Assembly: GCA_937927665.1 (NCBI GenBank)
Contig: CALBRY010000021.1
Span: 1-32,443 of the forward strand
Direction of reading: 5' to 3'
Length of the DNA stretch: 32,443 nucleotides
DNA from: an uncultured Chloroflexota bacterium
Lineage (GTDB): Bacteria > Chloroflexota > Anaerolineae > Aggregatilineales > Phototrophicaceae
Below the pieces are notes generated by a model. The model saw only the letters and a program-made list of their open reading frames with translations. It made no database searches and was not told the DNA's origin. Shown here piece by piece: positions 15,283 through 23,230 of this stretch. Numbering within the stretch: the stretch's first letter is position 1; every line of letters begins with the position of its first letter. The position numbers and the translations under genes were made by a program.

Positions 15283-18201
15283 TCAGGGTGTGGCTGGCGG
15301 TAATGCGTCGGGGAACAACTGCGTCCGCAAGCTGCCGAGGACACGCAGAATGTTCAGATTGAGGGCGTTCACACCGTAATTGGTGATCGCGTCACCCGAC
15401 AGATTACCCGCGCCACCCGGCGCAGTCGTGAAACTGCCGCCGCTTTGTCCGTCGTCCGCCATCGGCTCGAGTACACGCCAGATGTTCAGAACGGGGACGT
15501 TATTTGCTGCGGCAACGTTGAGGATCGCATTGTTAATTGCGGCTGTGTTCTGTTCCAGAATGCCGCCATCGGATGCTGGGCGCACCGTGAACAGTACAGG
15601 AATTGCACCCTGACTCAGCGCTGTCTGGACAATCATCGTCAGATCATTGGAGAAACTGCCCGGATCAGTGCTGTTCAACGCATCGTTGTACCCGACCGCA
15701 ATCAAGATGACGCTGGCATTGGATACGCGTACTTCACACGCGATTGGCGTTTCGCCGGGGTTGCAGCTTCCGGGAGAATTCGCCGGATTGAGTAGATCAG
15801 CAGCACGGTATCCACCGCCAAGTGCCGCACTGGTACGGCTGAAGCTGGGTGTATCACTCGGGCTGACTGCTGTATTGAACCAATCAATGATCGGCTGAAG
15901 ATCAGCATTTGCGCTCAGATCATAGGCGCTGCCTAATGCAAATGCGTCGATCACGCCGCCCTGAAGAATGGTGCTGTCGCCCGCGTAGGTGAAGGCATAC
16001 GGCAAGCGCCCCATGCTGATCCCCATATCATAAACCGGGCGCAGGGTTCCATACATTCCGCCGATGTTCGGCTGAATATCCGTGAACGCAACCGGACCGG
16101 GATCGATCGGCACGGGGACAGCAGTCACAGTGACCATTTGCTCAGCGCTATGGGTGGTCACGCCGTCAACACTGGTAACAGTCAATCGAATGAGGAAATC
16201 ACCCGATCCCGCGTATGTGTGGATAGGCGCAAAATCGCCGCTCACGGAACCGTCGCCGAAATCCCATGCATAGGTGGCGATGCTGCCAAGCGACTCGTTG
16301 GTGGTCGTTACATCAGCGCCGCTGACGTTGGCGGTAAAGCGTGCCTCAACAACATTGACTGGCTGCTGAATAAACGTGACGGGATTCATGCTCACGTCTA
16401 AACCGGTCAGCGTCACGGTGTAGCCGCCGCCTGTTGCGTAGGTATGCGTTGGGCTGACTTCCGTGCTGGTTGTGCCGTCACCGAAGTCCCACAGGTACGA
16501 CGCTGCACCCGTTGAGCCGTTCACGAAGCTGACATTCAGCGTACCGGTCTGCTGCTGCGCCGTGAACATTAATGCGACGGGGACACTGGTATTCGTCGCT
16601 GTTTCGGTCGGAGTCTCAGTTGGCGGGATCAACGTGGCTGTCTCGGTCGGTGTTTCGGTGTAAGTCTCCGTCGGCGGGATCAGCGTAAATGTCGCGGTTG
16701 CCGTCTCAGTCGGAGTCTCAGTTGGCGGAACGAGCGTAAATGTTGCCGTTGGCGTTTCGGTGTAAGTCTCCGTCGGCGGGATCAGCGTGAACGTCGCGGT
16801 TGCCGTCTCAGTCGATGTTTCCGTCGGCGGGATCAGTGTGGCTGTCTCGGTTGGCGGAAGACTGGTATTCGTCCCTGTTTCCGTTGGAGGCACGGTCGTA
16901 TTTGTGCCAGTTGTGGTCGGCGGGATCAACGTCAGTGTCGCTGTGGAGGTTGGCGTTTCGGTAAACGTCGCCGTTGGCGGCAGAACCGTATTGGTTCCGG
17001 TCGTCGTTGGGGTAACTGGCGTCGATGTGAGCGTGGGCGTTACCGGAGTCGATGTCCATGTGGTTGTGAATGTCGGCGTCGGTCCTTGTACAACGATCTG
17101 ACGTGATGCGAACGAGCTTCCACCCGGTCCGGTCACAGTGAGCAGGACATTATACACACCGGGGATCGTGAACACATGCGATGGGTTGCGATCCGCACTG
17201 GTGCCGCCATCGCTGAACGTCCAGAACCAGTTGGTGACAGTCCCGCTCGATTGATCGGTGAACTGCACCGTGAGCGGCGCTATTCCAGTGGTTGTATTTT
17301 GCGTGAATCCGGCAGTCGGCGGCGTTGGGCTTTGCGCGCTGATCTGTCTTGTCACATTCGAAGTTCCGCCCGGTCCTTCAACCGTGAGCGTAACGCTGTA
17401 CAACCCGGGAGAATTGAACACATGCGACGGATTGAGATCGGAGCTGGTTGCACCATCCCCGAAATTCCATGTCACACGGGTGATTTGTCCGCTTGATTGA
17501 CTCGTGAACTGCACCGCGAGTGGTACAAGCCCGCTGGTAACGTTCTGCGTAAAAGCGGCGATCGGACGGGGGATATTTTGGGTTGCGGTCGGAATCGGGG
17601 TGGGGCGGTTATTCTGCACGCGGATGTTGTTGACAACCGTCGTCAGCAGTGTGCCATCGCGCAGGTAGACCCGCAGCCGCAGTTGATAAGTCGTATCGGG
17701 AGTCACTGTGGTGTTCCAGATGCCGAGCAACCCGTTAAATACCTGTGACTGCACGGCTGAAGTTGCGGGATACCACAGATTGCTCGGGTTCGGATCAGGT
17801 CCGTATTCGATTTGATATTGTAGGAATTGGGGATGGGAAGCCGCGCCTACAATCTGTACGTTGCCTGCAACGACACTACCCGGCGGCGGTGACAAGATGG
17901 CGATGTTAACCGGAAGTGCTGTATTGGTCGGCGGGAGAATCACCTGCGATGTGGGCGGAAGAATCACCACGCTCGTTGGGCGAAAAGTTGTCGGCGTGAG
18001 CGTGAGGAGCGGCAGCGCAGTCGGCGCAGTACCAGTTCCTTGACGCGTGCGTGTCGGTTGCAGAGTTGTGGTTGCCTCTGTGGTCAAATCGATTTCTTGA
18101 GTCGCGTCGGTGCTGCTTAAATTGCATCCGCCAATCGCCATCGCGATCAGCAGAATGAAAACGCCTAAAAGTATGCGTTCGATACGATACCTTCGTACCA
18201 T
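15283..18201 (-). CDS. Large surface lipoprotein: Ig-like, four PKD domains, Thr/Pro linker, C-terminal SGNH-hydrolase-like domain
   Basis: 972 residues. The signal peptide ends in lipobox AIGGC (Cys26). An Ig-like domain follows (about 98-195, with YQIEYGPDPNPSNLWYP). Then come PKD1 (about 203-290, WNFGDGATSS), PKD2 (295-372, WTFSDGGTSA), a Thr/Pro/Glu linker (374-540), PKD3 (WDFGDGTTST), PKD4 (WDFGDGSVSG) and an SGNH-like domain (about 705-972). The SGNH part shows the GDS block (FTYAGDSTI, Ser743) and the GxND block (VGYNDAL, Asn839). Where the catalytic DxxH should be, near residues 937-949, it reads GDAITNYGVNALN without a histidine, so activity is doubtful. I chose the ATG at 18201-18199, with AAAGG upstream; the frame is open further. 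A possible -10 (CATAAT, complement of 18242-18247) lies in the divergent gap. Likely a carbohydrate-binding surface protein. Confidence 0.87.
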   Translation of the reverse strand: MVRRYRIERILLGVFILLIAMAIGGCNLSSTDATQEIDLTTEATTTLQPTRTRQGTGTAPTALPLLTLTPTTFRPTSVVILPPTSQVILPPTNTALPVNIAILSPPPGSVVAGNVQIVGAASHPQFLQYQIEYGPDPNPSNLWYPATSAVQSQVFNGLLGIWNTTVTPDTTYQLRLRVYLRDGTLLTTVVNNIRVQNNRPTPIPTATQNIPRPIAAFTQNVTSGLVPLAVQFTSQSSGQITRVTWNFGDGATSSDLNPSHVFNSPGLYSVTLTVEGPGGTSNVTRQISAQSPTPPTAGFTQNTTTGIAPLTVQFTDQSSGTVTNWFWTFSDGGTSADRNPSHVFTIPGVYNVLLTVTGPGGSSFASRQIVVQGPTPTFTTTWTSTPVTPTLTSTPVTPTTTGTNTVLPPTATFTETPTSTATLTLIPPTTTGTNTTVPPTETGTNTSLPPTETATLIPPTETSTETATATFTLIPPTETYTETPTATFTLVPPTETPTETATATFTLIPPTETYTETPTETATLIPPTETPTETATNTSVPVALMFTAQQQTGTLNVSFVNGSTGAASYLWDFGDGTTSTEVSPTHTYATGGGYTVTLTGLDVSMNPVTFIQQPVNVVEARFTANVSGADVTTTNESLGSIATYAWDFGDGSVSGDFAPIHTYAGSGDFLIRLTVTSVDGVTTHSAEQMVTVTAVPVPIDPGPVAFTDIQPNIGGMYGTLRPVYDMGISMGRLPYAFTYAGDSTILQGGVIDAFALGSAYDLSANADLQPIIDWFNTAVSPSDTPSFSRTSAALGGGYRAADLLNPANSPGSCNPGETPIACEVRVSNASVILIAVGYNDALNSTDPGSFSNDLTMIVQTALSQGAIPVLFTVRPASDGGILEQNTAAINNAILNVAAANNVPVLNIWRVLEPMADDGQSGGSFTTAPGGAGNLSGDAITNYGVNALNLNILRVLGSLRTQLFPDALPPATP
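16610..16995 (-). repeat. Degenerate tandem repeat encoding the TPT/PPTET linker
   Basis: Imperfect repeats of about 17 codons encoding PPTET-(P/Y/S)-TETATATFTLI-like units lie inside the PKD/SGNH gene, at least seven units. The complementary strand shows spurious Val/Gly-rich open frames here. Such linkers are typical of Chloroflexota secreted proteins and are probably heavily glycosylated and extended. Confidence 0.85.
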
Positions 18202-18293
18202 TCCAGTACCTTTCTGCCTGTTCCGCACGTTGCAGATTCTCATTATGCCTCAAATGCGTGCGGTATGCTTCTCATCGTTGGTTGATCGCCCAC

Positions 18294-18322
18294 TTGTCAG
18301 TGTGCGACAACTTGGCTATAGT
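18294..18322 (+). promoter_or_regulatory. Sigma70-type promoter of the response-regulator gene, predicting a leaderless transcript
   Basis: TTGTCA (18294-18299) and TATAGT (18317-18322) are separated by exactly 17 bases; each matches consensus at 5 of 6 positions. The ATG of the regulator begins at 18330, only seven bases after the -10. Transcription would therefore start at or next to the A of the ATG, and there is no Shine-Dalgarno sequence. Confidence 0.7.
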
Positions 18323-18329
18323 GAACATC

Positions 18330-19040
18330 ATGAAAGTGATGATTGTTGACGACGAGAGCGCGATACGCGAAACGCTGGGCAAAAAGCTCAAGCGCGAAGG
18401 ATACGAGGTCATTCTGTGTCAGGATGGCTTGGAGAGTCTGCGGGCTTTCCACAGCGAACGACCAGACCTTGTGATCCTCGATATTGTCATGCCTGAAGGC
18501 ATGGACGGTTTGACCGTTTGCCGCCGTGTGCGGGAGATTGCAGACACGCCGATCATGATGCTTTCTGCCAATGCGGTAACGGAAGAAGACATCATCGAGG
18601 GCTTAAATGCAGGTGCGGATGAATACCTGATCAAGCCCGTGCGAATGAATGAATTCGTAGCGCGTGTTCAGGCAATTCTGCGACGGTCACAGAAATCCAG
18701 CAGTGATACCGGACAGCGTTACGATGATGGCTACCTAAGTATTGATTTGCATCGGCGACATGTCCATGTCAGCGGTAAACGTCTGCACCTGACCCCAACC
18801 GAATTTAAGCTGCTTGCCGTGCTGCTTGAAAATGCGGGGCGTGTTGTTTCGCAGCGTGACCTGCTTGAGCAAGTGTGGGGACACGAATACGTCAACGATG
18901 TGTATTATCCTCGTGTGTATATCAGCCAACTGCGACATAAAATTGAGCGGGATGCCGCAAATCCGATATACATTCTGACCGAACATCGGGTAGGCTACCG
19001 CTTCGAAAAACAAGGTTCGTCCTCCGTTCGGTCCGGATAA
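18330..19040 (+). CDS. OmpR/PhoB-family response regulator
   Basis: Two-domain transcription regulator of 236 residues. The receiver domain (1-118) has the acidic pair Asp7-Asp8, phospho-acceptor Asp51 in LVILDIVMPEGMDG, Ser79 (MMLSA) and Lys102 (EYLIKPV). A winged-helix DNA-binding domain (about 135-228) carries LTPTEFKLLAVLLENAGRVV, LLEQVWGHEY, VYISQLRHKIE and VGYRFE. The frame opens at 18258, but the ATG at 18330 gives the standard MKVMIVDDE start and sits right at the predicted transcription start. The histidine-kinase gene follows 14 bases after the stop. The divergent PKD/SGNH lipoprotein gene, 128 bases away, is a natural candidate target, though no operator repeat is obvious. Confidence 0.95.
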   Translation: MKVMIVDDESAIRETLGKKLKREGYEVILCQDGLESLRAFHSERPDLVILDIVMPEGMDGLTVCRRVREIADTPIMMLSANAVTEEDIIEGLNAGADEYLIKPVRMNEFVARVQAILRRSQKSSSDTGQRYDDGYLSIDLHRRHVHVSGKRLHLTPTEFKLLAVLLENAGRVVSQRDLLEQVWGHEYVNDVYYPRVYISQLRHKIERDAANPIYILTEHRVGYRFEKQGSSSVRSG

Positions 19041-19054
19041 CCTCTTCAAAGCTC

Positions 19055-21277
19055 ATGACGGACTTTGGCGCGGCAGCACTCATCGTCTACGGCGTAACGC
19101 TCGCGCTGTCGCTTGCCTTCCTCTTGATTCTGCTGTGGAGCGACGTTCGCAAAGAACTTAATCAGTTTTTCGCCGCATTTCTGATGCTGGTGCTGCTATG
19201 GAACACCGGCGCGTTGATGTGGCAGGCGATCGACCAACTGCGGATCGAATCGCCCCTCCTGACATTGGCAATCGGTATCACCGAATTAGGGTTTACCGGC
19301 GCAAGTGTGGCTGTGTATGCGCTCACGGCGGTACTTGTGCGCGCCCACACCAAGCGCTTTCGTGTGCTGACCTTTTTCACGCTTGGCTTGATCATCGTGT
19401 ATCGCGTGATCTTGATCGCAAACAGTCAGCGATTCGTGACCAGTTCGGCATACTTTTCAACCGTTCAGCGGCAGCCTATCGTTGTGGCGTTTTACCTAAT
19501 TTTCGATTTTGGGGCGCTGTTTCTGCTCTGGCGCAACCGTCGCAAGGTGCGCTCTGTCGGAATCATGGCGGGTTTAACCCTGTTCGTGATCGGTCAAACA
19601 CTCGCATTTGTGGATACCGACCTTGATTTGTTTCAGGTGTCGTTTGCGGTCAGCGCGATTGCGTCGTTGGTGCTCAGTTTCTCGATCGTCGCGCAGGAAA
19701 TTATCAAACCAGTTTCGGAACATAACTCGCAGGTCGAGGCTATACGGCGTGTGGGATTGGCGATCACCAGTTTGGCATCGCTTACCAGCGTGCTGGAGCA
19801 GGTTGCGCGACAGGCGGCGGAACTGCTCAAAACGGATGGCGGTGTGACGATTCTACTCAGTCGTGACGGTGAATTAGAGACAGCGGCAGTTTACCGCCTG
19901 CCGCGCTCTTTCCTTCACCTGAGGATGCCTCTCGGGGAAGGCGCTGCCGGATTAGCGGCGCTGTCTCAACAGACGAACTTGATCGACAACTACGAACTCA
20001 ATTGGAAAGGTACTGAGGATTACCCGCTTGCACGGCAAACATTCGGATCGGTTGTGTGTACGCCTTTGGTCTATGGCGGACAGACGATCGGCGTTATCAT
20101 GGTGATAGGTGCGAAGCACGGCATTCTGTTTCAGAAAGAAGATGTTTATCTTCTGGAACTCCTCGGCGCTCAAGCAGCCGTAGCAATTTCACATAGTCAG
20201 CTCTTTTCAGATGTCGAGTTTGCACGTAGGCAACTCGAGACAGTGTTGATCAGCACGGAAAGCCCCGTCATCGCGGTTGATCGCAAATTCCACCTGATTT
20301 TTGCCAACCGGACTGCACGCCAACTCCTTCAACAGTCATCCGATACCGAAGAAAATCTCCCGAACGGGACACCAATTCGTGACTTGATTCCACCGTATGC
20401 GCTTCCCCTCAGCGCAGCATTGGCACTCTCTGAGCTTAGGAGGCGCGGGACTTACACCTATGAAGCCACCATCAACGATCGGGTGTACCTGTGCAATATC
20501 GCACCGCTTGGCACGCCGCGCGTAACAGGATGGGTTGCCGTCATGAACGATGTTACGGAGCTGAAAGAACTCGACCGCTTAAAAAGTGAAATGGTGCGGA
20601 TGACCAGCCACGATCTGAAGAATCCGCTTCAAGCAGCGATGGCATATACCGAGCTTTTACGTGATGATCTCGAACCAGCAGGTGATCAAGCGGTATTGGA
20701 ATCGATCGACAAGATCGACTGGCAACTTCAGCGCATGAACCGAATCATCCGAGGCATCCTCGATCTTGAACGTGTAAAAAGTGGGGTGAGACGTTTCGAA
20801 AATTACCCGCCAGCACGGGCGATTGAGCTTTCAGTCGTTGAACTTCGTCAGTTTGCCTCTAGTCAAGGCGTTCAGCTTCAAGTCGAACAAGATGATTCGC
20901 TCCCAACTATCCGATGCGATGCTGAACAAGTTCGCCGCGCGCTCGTGAATCTGATCGAAAATGCGATCAAATTTACGCCGCACGGCGGTGTTGTCAGCGT
21001 ACGGGCTTATACACAGGACGGAAGTGTCGTTTTCGAGATCTCTGATACAGGGGTTGGGATTGCGCCAGAAGCACGCCCCCGTGTTTTTGACCGCTATTAT
21101 CGTTCGCAGCAGAAAGGCACGGAACACATCACTGGTTCGGGCATTGGCTTGAGTCTAGTAAAAGCTGTCGCTGAAAATCATCGTGGAAAAACATGGTTGA
21201 GCAGTGAAGTTGGCAAAGGTACAACGTTTTATATCTCATTCCCGGTGGGTCAGGTAAGAACTTCGTATAGTCAATAG
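19055..21277 (+). CDS. Sensor histidine kinase: 7TM, GAF, PAS, HisKA, HATPase
   Basis: 740-residue partner of the upstream regulator. Residues 1-215 form about seven hydrophobic helices of the 7TM histidine-kinase N-terminal type, with no large external domain. A GAF domain follows (about 232-380; LEQVARQAAELLKTDGG, PLGEGAAGLAA, TPLVYGGQTIGVI), then a PAS domain (about 392-500; ESPVIAVDRKFHLIFANRTA). HisKA carries the phospho-acceptor His519 in RMTSHDLKNPLQ. The HATPase has an N-box NLIENAIKFTPHG (632-644), G1 DTGVGI (664-669), an F-box and G2 GSGIGLSL (694-701). All kinase motifs are intact. The signal is probably sensed in the membrane or by the cytoplasmic GAF/PAS. No clear Shine-Dalgarno is present, which suggests translation coupled to the regulator gene. 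Confidence 0.94.
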   Translation: MTDFGAAALIVYGVTLALSLAFLLILLWSDVRKELNQFFAAFLMLVLLWNTGALMWQAIDQLRIESPLLTLAIGITELGFTGASVAVYALTAVLVRAHTKRFRVLTFFTLGLIIVYRVILIANSQRFVTSSAYFSTVQRQPIVVAFYLIFDFGALFLLWRNRRKVRSVGIMAGLTLFVIGQTLAFVDTDLDLFQVSFAVSAIASLVLSFSIVAQEIIKPVSEHNSQVEAIRRVGLAITSLASLTSVLEQVARQAAELLKTDGGVTILLSRDGELETAAVYRLPRSFLHLRMPLGEGAAGLAALSQQTNLIDNYELNWKGTEDYPLARQTFGSVVCTPLVYGGQTIGVIMVIGAKHGILFQKEDVYLLELLGAQAAVAISHSQLFSDVEFARRQLETVLISTESPVIAVDRKFHLIFANRTARQLLQQSSDTEENLPNGTPIRDLIPPYALPLSAALALSELRRRGTYTYEATINDRVYLCNIAPLGTPRVTGWVAVMNDVTELKELDRLKSEMVRMTSHDLKNPLQAAMAYTELLRDDLEPAGDQAVLESIDKIDWQLQRMNRIIRGILDLERVKSGVRRFENYPPARAIELSVVELRQFASSQGVQLQVEQDDSLPTIRCDAEQVRRALVNLIENAIKFTPHGGVVSVRAYTQDGSVVFEISDTGVGIAPEARPRVFDRYYRSQQKGTEHITGSGIGLSLVKAVAENHRGKTWLSSEVGKGTTFYISFPVGQVRTSYSQ

Positions 21278-21316
21278 TTGAATTCTCAAACCAGAACAGG
21301 CTGTGTTCCTAACAAC

Positions 21317-22267
21317 ATGAAGAAAGAACTGATCAGCATCACACTTCTCGTTTTCGTGGTTGTCTCCCATGCTGCTGCACAGCAAGGTGATCCTACAATC
21401 CCTCCTCCACCTTCAGCACAGGTATCAACACCAATCACACCCCCACAGAGCTTTGAACCCTTCACCCAAGCCGATTTAGAAATTGTCACCGGAAATGTGC
21501 AGCGTCCGAATGGAATCGTCTGGTACAACAACTTCTTATACACCGCATGTACAGGCGATCAAACCCTGTATGAGATCAATTCAACAAGCGGTGCAACATT
21601 AACCTATATTGCTGGCGTAGTGAATGCACACACGCTCCATGCTGACGTAATGAATGGAAACGCATTAAGCCTGTGGGTTCCTGACTTTGGCACAAACGAA
21701 CTGCTCAATATCACGCGCACACGCATTGAACGCATTGACGCAGATCTACAAGGTCCGTGGGGAATCGCCGCGCTGGATGAATCACGCTTCTTGATCACCA
21801 ACTTGTTGAGCAGCACGCTTGCTTTGGTCAGCCGGGATGGTGAAAGCGAGATCGTTCTCGATGGATTAGCCTCACCGACCGGAATCGTGATTGATGACGA
21901 CACGATTTATATCGCCAACAACGGAAGCACACGCCGCGCGATCGAGTACTTTCCGATAAGCATTGTTGATGGGATCGAAGCCGAACCAGAGGTACTTGTT
22001 AGAGGATTGCAGAATACCACCGGGCTTGTGATGGGTAGTGATGGCTTGATCTATTTTGCTTACTCATTGGGAACGCGCGGATTGGTCGGACGAGTCGATC
22101 CTGATTACTGCCGCCAAAATGGAGGATGTACAGCCGAAGACATCGACATCGTGATTTATTCTGATCTGGAAGCACCGCTCGCGGGGCTCACCATTTCGGA
22201 CGATATGCGACTGTACGTCCACACCATGTTTCGTCCGGAAATCTACTGGGTGCAGATTCCGAATTAG
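21317..22267 (+). CDS. Secreted NHL/SMP-30-like beta-propeller protein
   Basis: 316 residues with a clear signal peptide (MKKELISITLLVFVVVSHAAA, cleavage before QQ), then a Pro-rich stretch (IPPPPSAQVSTPITPPQ) and about six blades. Recurrent motifs are VQRPNGIVWYNNFLY, LQGPWGIAALDESRFL, LASPTGIVIDDDTIYIAN, LQNTTGLVMGSDGLIYFA and LAGLTISDDMRLYV. This is the '(P/T)xGI(A/V)...(L/I)Y' pattern of NHL/SMP-30 propellers. A Cys pair near the C-terminus (YCRQNGGC) may form a disulfide. I chose the ATG at 21317; a TTG at 21278 would bury the signal peptide. It starts 39 bases after the kinase stop and is likely co-transcribed, so it could be a ligand-binding accessory or an output of the two-component system. 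No enzyme activity can be assigned. Confidence 0.85.
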   Translation: MKKELISITLLVFVVVSHAAAQQGDPTIPPPPSAQVSTPITPPQSFEPFTQADLEIVTGNVQRPNGIVWYNNFLYTACTGDQTLYEINSTSGATLTYIAGVVNAHTLHADVMNGNALSLWVPDFGTNELLNITRTRIERIDADLQGPWGIAALDESRFLITNLLSSTLALVSRDGESEIVLDGLASPTGIVIDDDTIYIANNGSTRRAIEYFPISIVDGIEAEPEVLVRGLQNTTGLVMGSDGLIYFAYSLGTRGLVGRVDPDYCRQNGGCTAEDIDIVIYSDLEAPLAGLTISDDMRLYVHTMFRPEIYWVQIPN

Positions 22268-22280
22268 CGGTTCTATTTTG

Positions 22281-23141
22281 CTAGTCGATATGGAAGCGGC
22301 GCTCAAGCCAACGTACCACAAACGAACCGATCAGCGTCATCGAGAGGTATATCATCGCTGCGAGTAGGTACGTTTCGAGATAACGAAATGACGTGCTTGT
22401 ACTGAGCTTTGCCAATTGGGCGATATCTTGCACTCCGAGGATCGCTACCAGCGACGAGTCTTTAATCATTGCAATCAGGTCATTACCGAGGGGCGGCAGC
22501 ACGCGGCGAATCGCCTGCGGCAGTACAACAAGCCGCATAATCTGCGGATATGTCATACCTAATGATTTTGCTGCTTCGATTTGACCTCGACCAATCGATT
22601 GAATCCCTGCACGAAACACTTCAGAAAGAAATGCCGAATATGTCAGTGTAAGGGCAATAATGGCACGCCACGCATAGCTAACATCGCGTACCTGTATCTC
22701 TACACCGACGCCGTTCAACAACCCAACTACTTCTGGAACAATCGCAAACGCGATTACGAGGATTACAACCAGAATTGGCAGTCCGCGCAGTACCTCAACA
22801 TACAACGTAGCAAGGTTGTGTATAAAAACCTTGGCGACACTGCTACCCGGAGTAGGGGGACTTGAACGTACCAGACCAATGAGCAGACCAAAGAACATCG
22901 ACAGCACGTAAGCAATGAAGCTCACGCCGAGGGTCATCGATATGCCAATCCGAAGCTGATTCCAGATATTCTGGAACGTCTCGTCGTTGTTGACCTGCAG
23001 CACCACAACTACCGCCAAGAGGATCAATGGCAGAATCCACCATGGAAAGGTCGCCCAACTGAAGCGTGCGCGATGGGCTTGTGTGGTCACTGCGGTGATT
23101 GGTTGTGTGTGCGGGATACCGGAGTCGGCGGGATTCTGCAT
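22281..23141 (-). CDS. Amino-acid ABC transporter permease (HisM/GlnP type)
   Basis: Membrane subunit of a polar-amino-acid importer. The 286 residues comprise a cytoplasmic N-terminus of about 30, then about six helices. The HisMQ hallmarks are MTLGVSFIAYVLSMFFGLLIG, YVEVLRGLPILVVILVI and SYAWRAIIALTLTYSAFLSEVFRAGI. The ATPase-contact EAA loop is IEAAKSLGMTYPQIMRLVVLPQAI (about 188-211). The ATG at 23141-23139 has GAGG eight bases upstream. It is second after the binding-protein gene and separated from it by a hairpin. Unusually there is no ATP-binding subunit gene in the cluster; the next gene is convergent. The ATPase must be encoded elsewhere or shared. Confidence 0.93.
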   Translation of the reverse strand: MQNPADSGIPHTQPITAVTTQAHRARFSWATFPWWILPLILLAVVVVLQVNNDETFQNIWNQLRIGISMTLGVSFIAYVLSMFFGLLIGLVRSSPPTPGSSVAKVFIHNLATLYVEVLRGLPILVVILVIAFAIVPEVVGLLNGVGVEIQVRDVSYAWRAIIALTLTYSAFLSEVFRAGIQSIGRGQIEAAKSLGMTYPQIMRLVVLPQAIRRVLPPLGNDLIAMIKDSSLVAILGVQDIAQLAKLSTSTSFRYLETYLLAAMIYLSMTLIGSFVVRWLERRFHID

Positions 23142-23163
23142 GGACGTGTCCTCGATAAAGGAA

Positions 23164-23191
23164 AGCGGTGTGATCCTCTGACCACACCGCT
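23164..23191 (-). terminator. Hairpin attenuator between binding-protein and permease genes
   Basis: AGCGGTGTG (23164-23172) and CACACCGCT (23183-23191) form a perfect 9-bp stem with a 10-base loop, followed on the minus strand by TTTCCTTTAT. It lies about 40 bases after the binding-protein stop. The position is typical for partial termination or 3'-end protection that lets binding protein exceed permease. Confidence 0.65.
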
Positions 23192-23230
23192 CTCAAGTTT
23201 ACTTAACAGTCAGACAGACGCAACAATCAG

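Noticed and set aside
16610..16995. Regular repeats considered as a CRISPR-like array
   Set aside because: The repeats are in frame, imperfect, contiguous without unique spacers, and code for a typical linker; no cas gene is present.
16787..17101. Val/Gly/Ser-rich plus-strand frames that look like a repeat protein
   Set aside because: They are the complement of the Thr/Pro linker repeats of the PKD/SGNH gene; low complexity keeps the opposite frame open.
18258..18329. Upstream extension of the response regulator by 24 codons
   Set aside because: The extension would run through the predicted promoter, has no ribosome-binding site, and precedes the standard MKVMIVDDE start.
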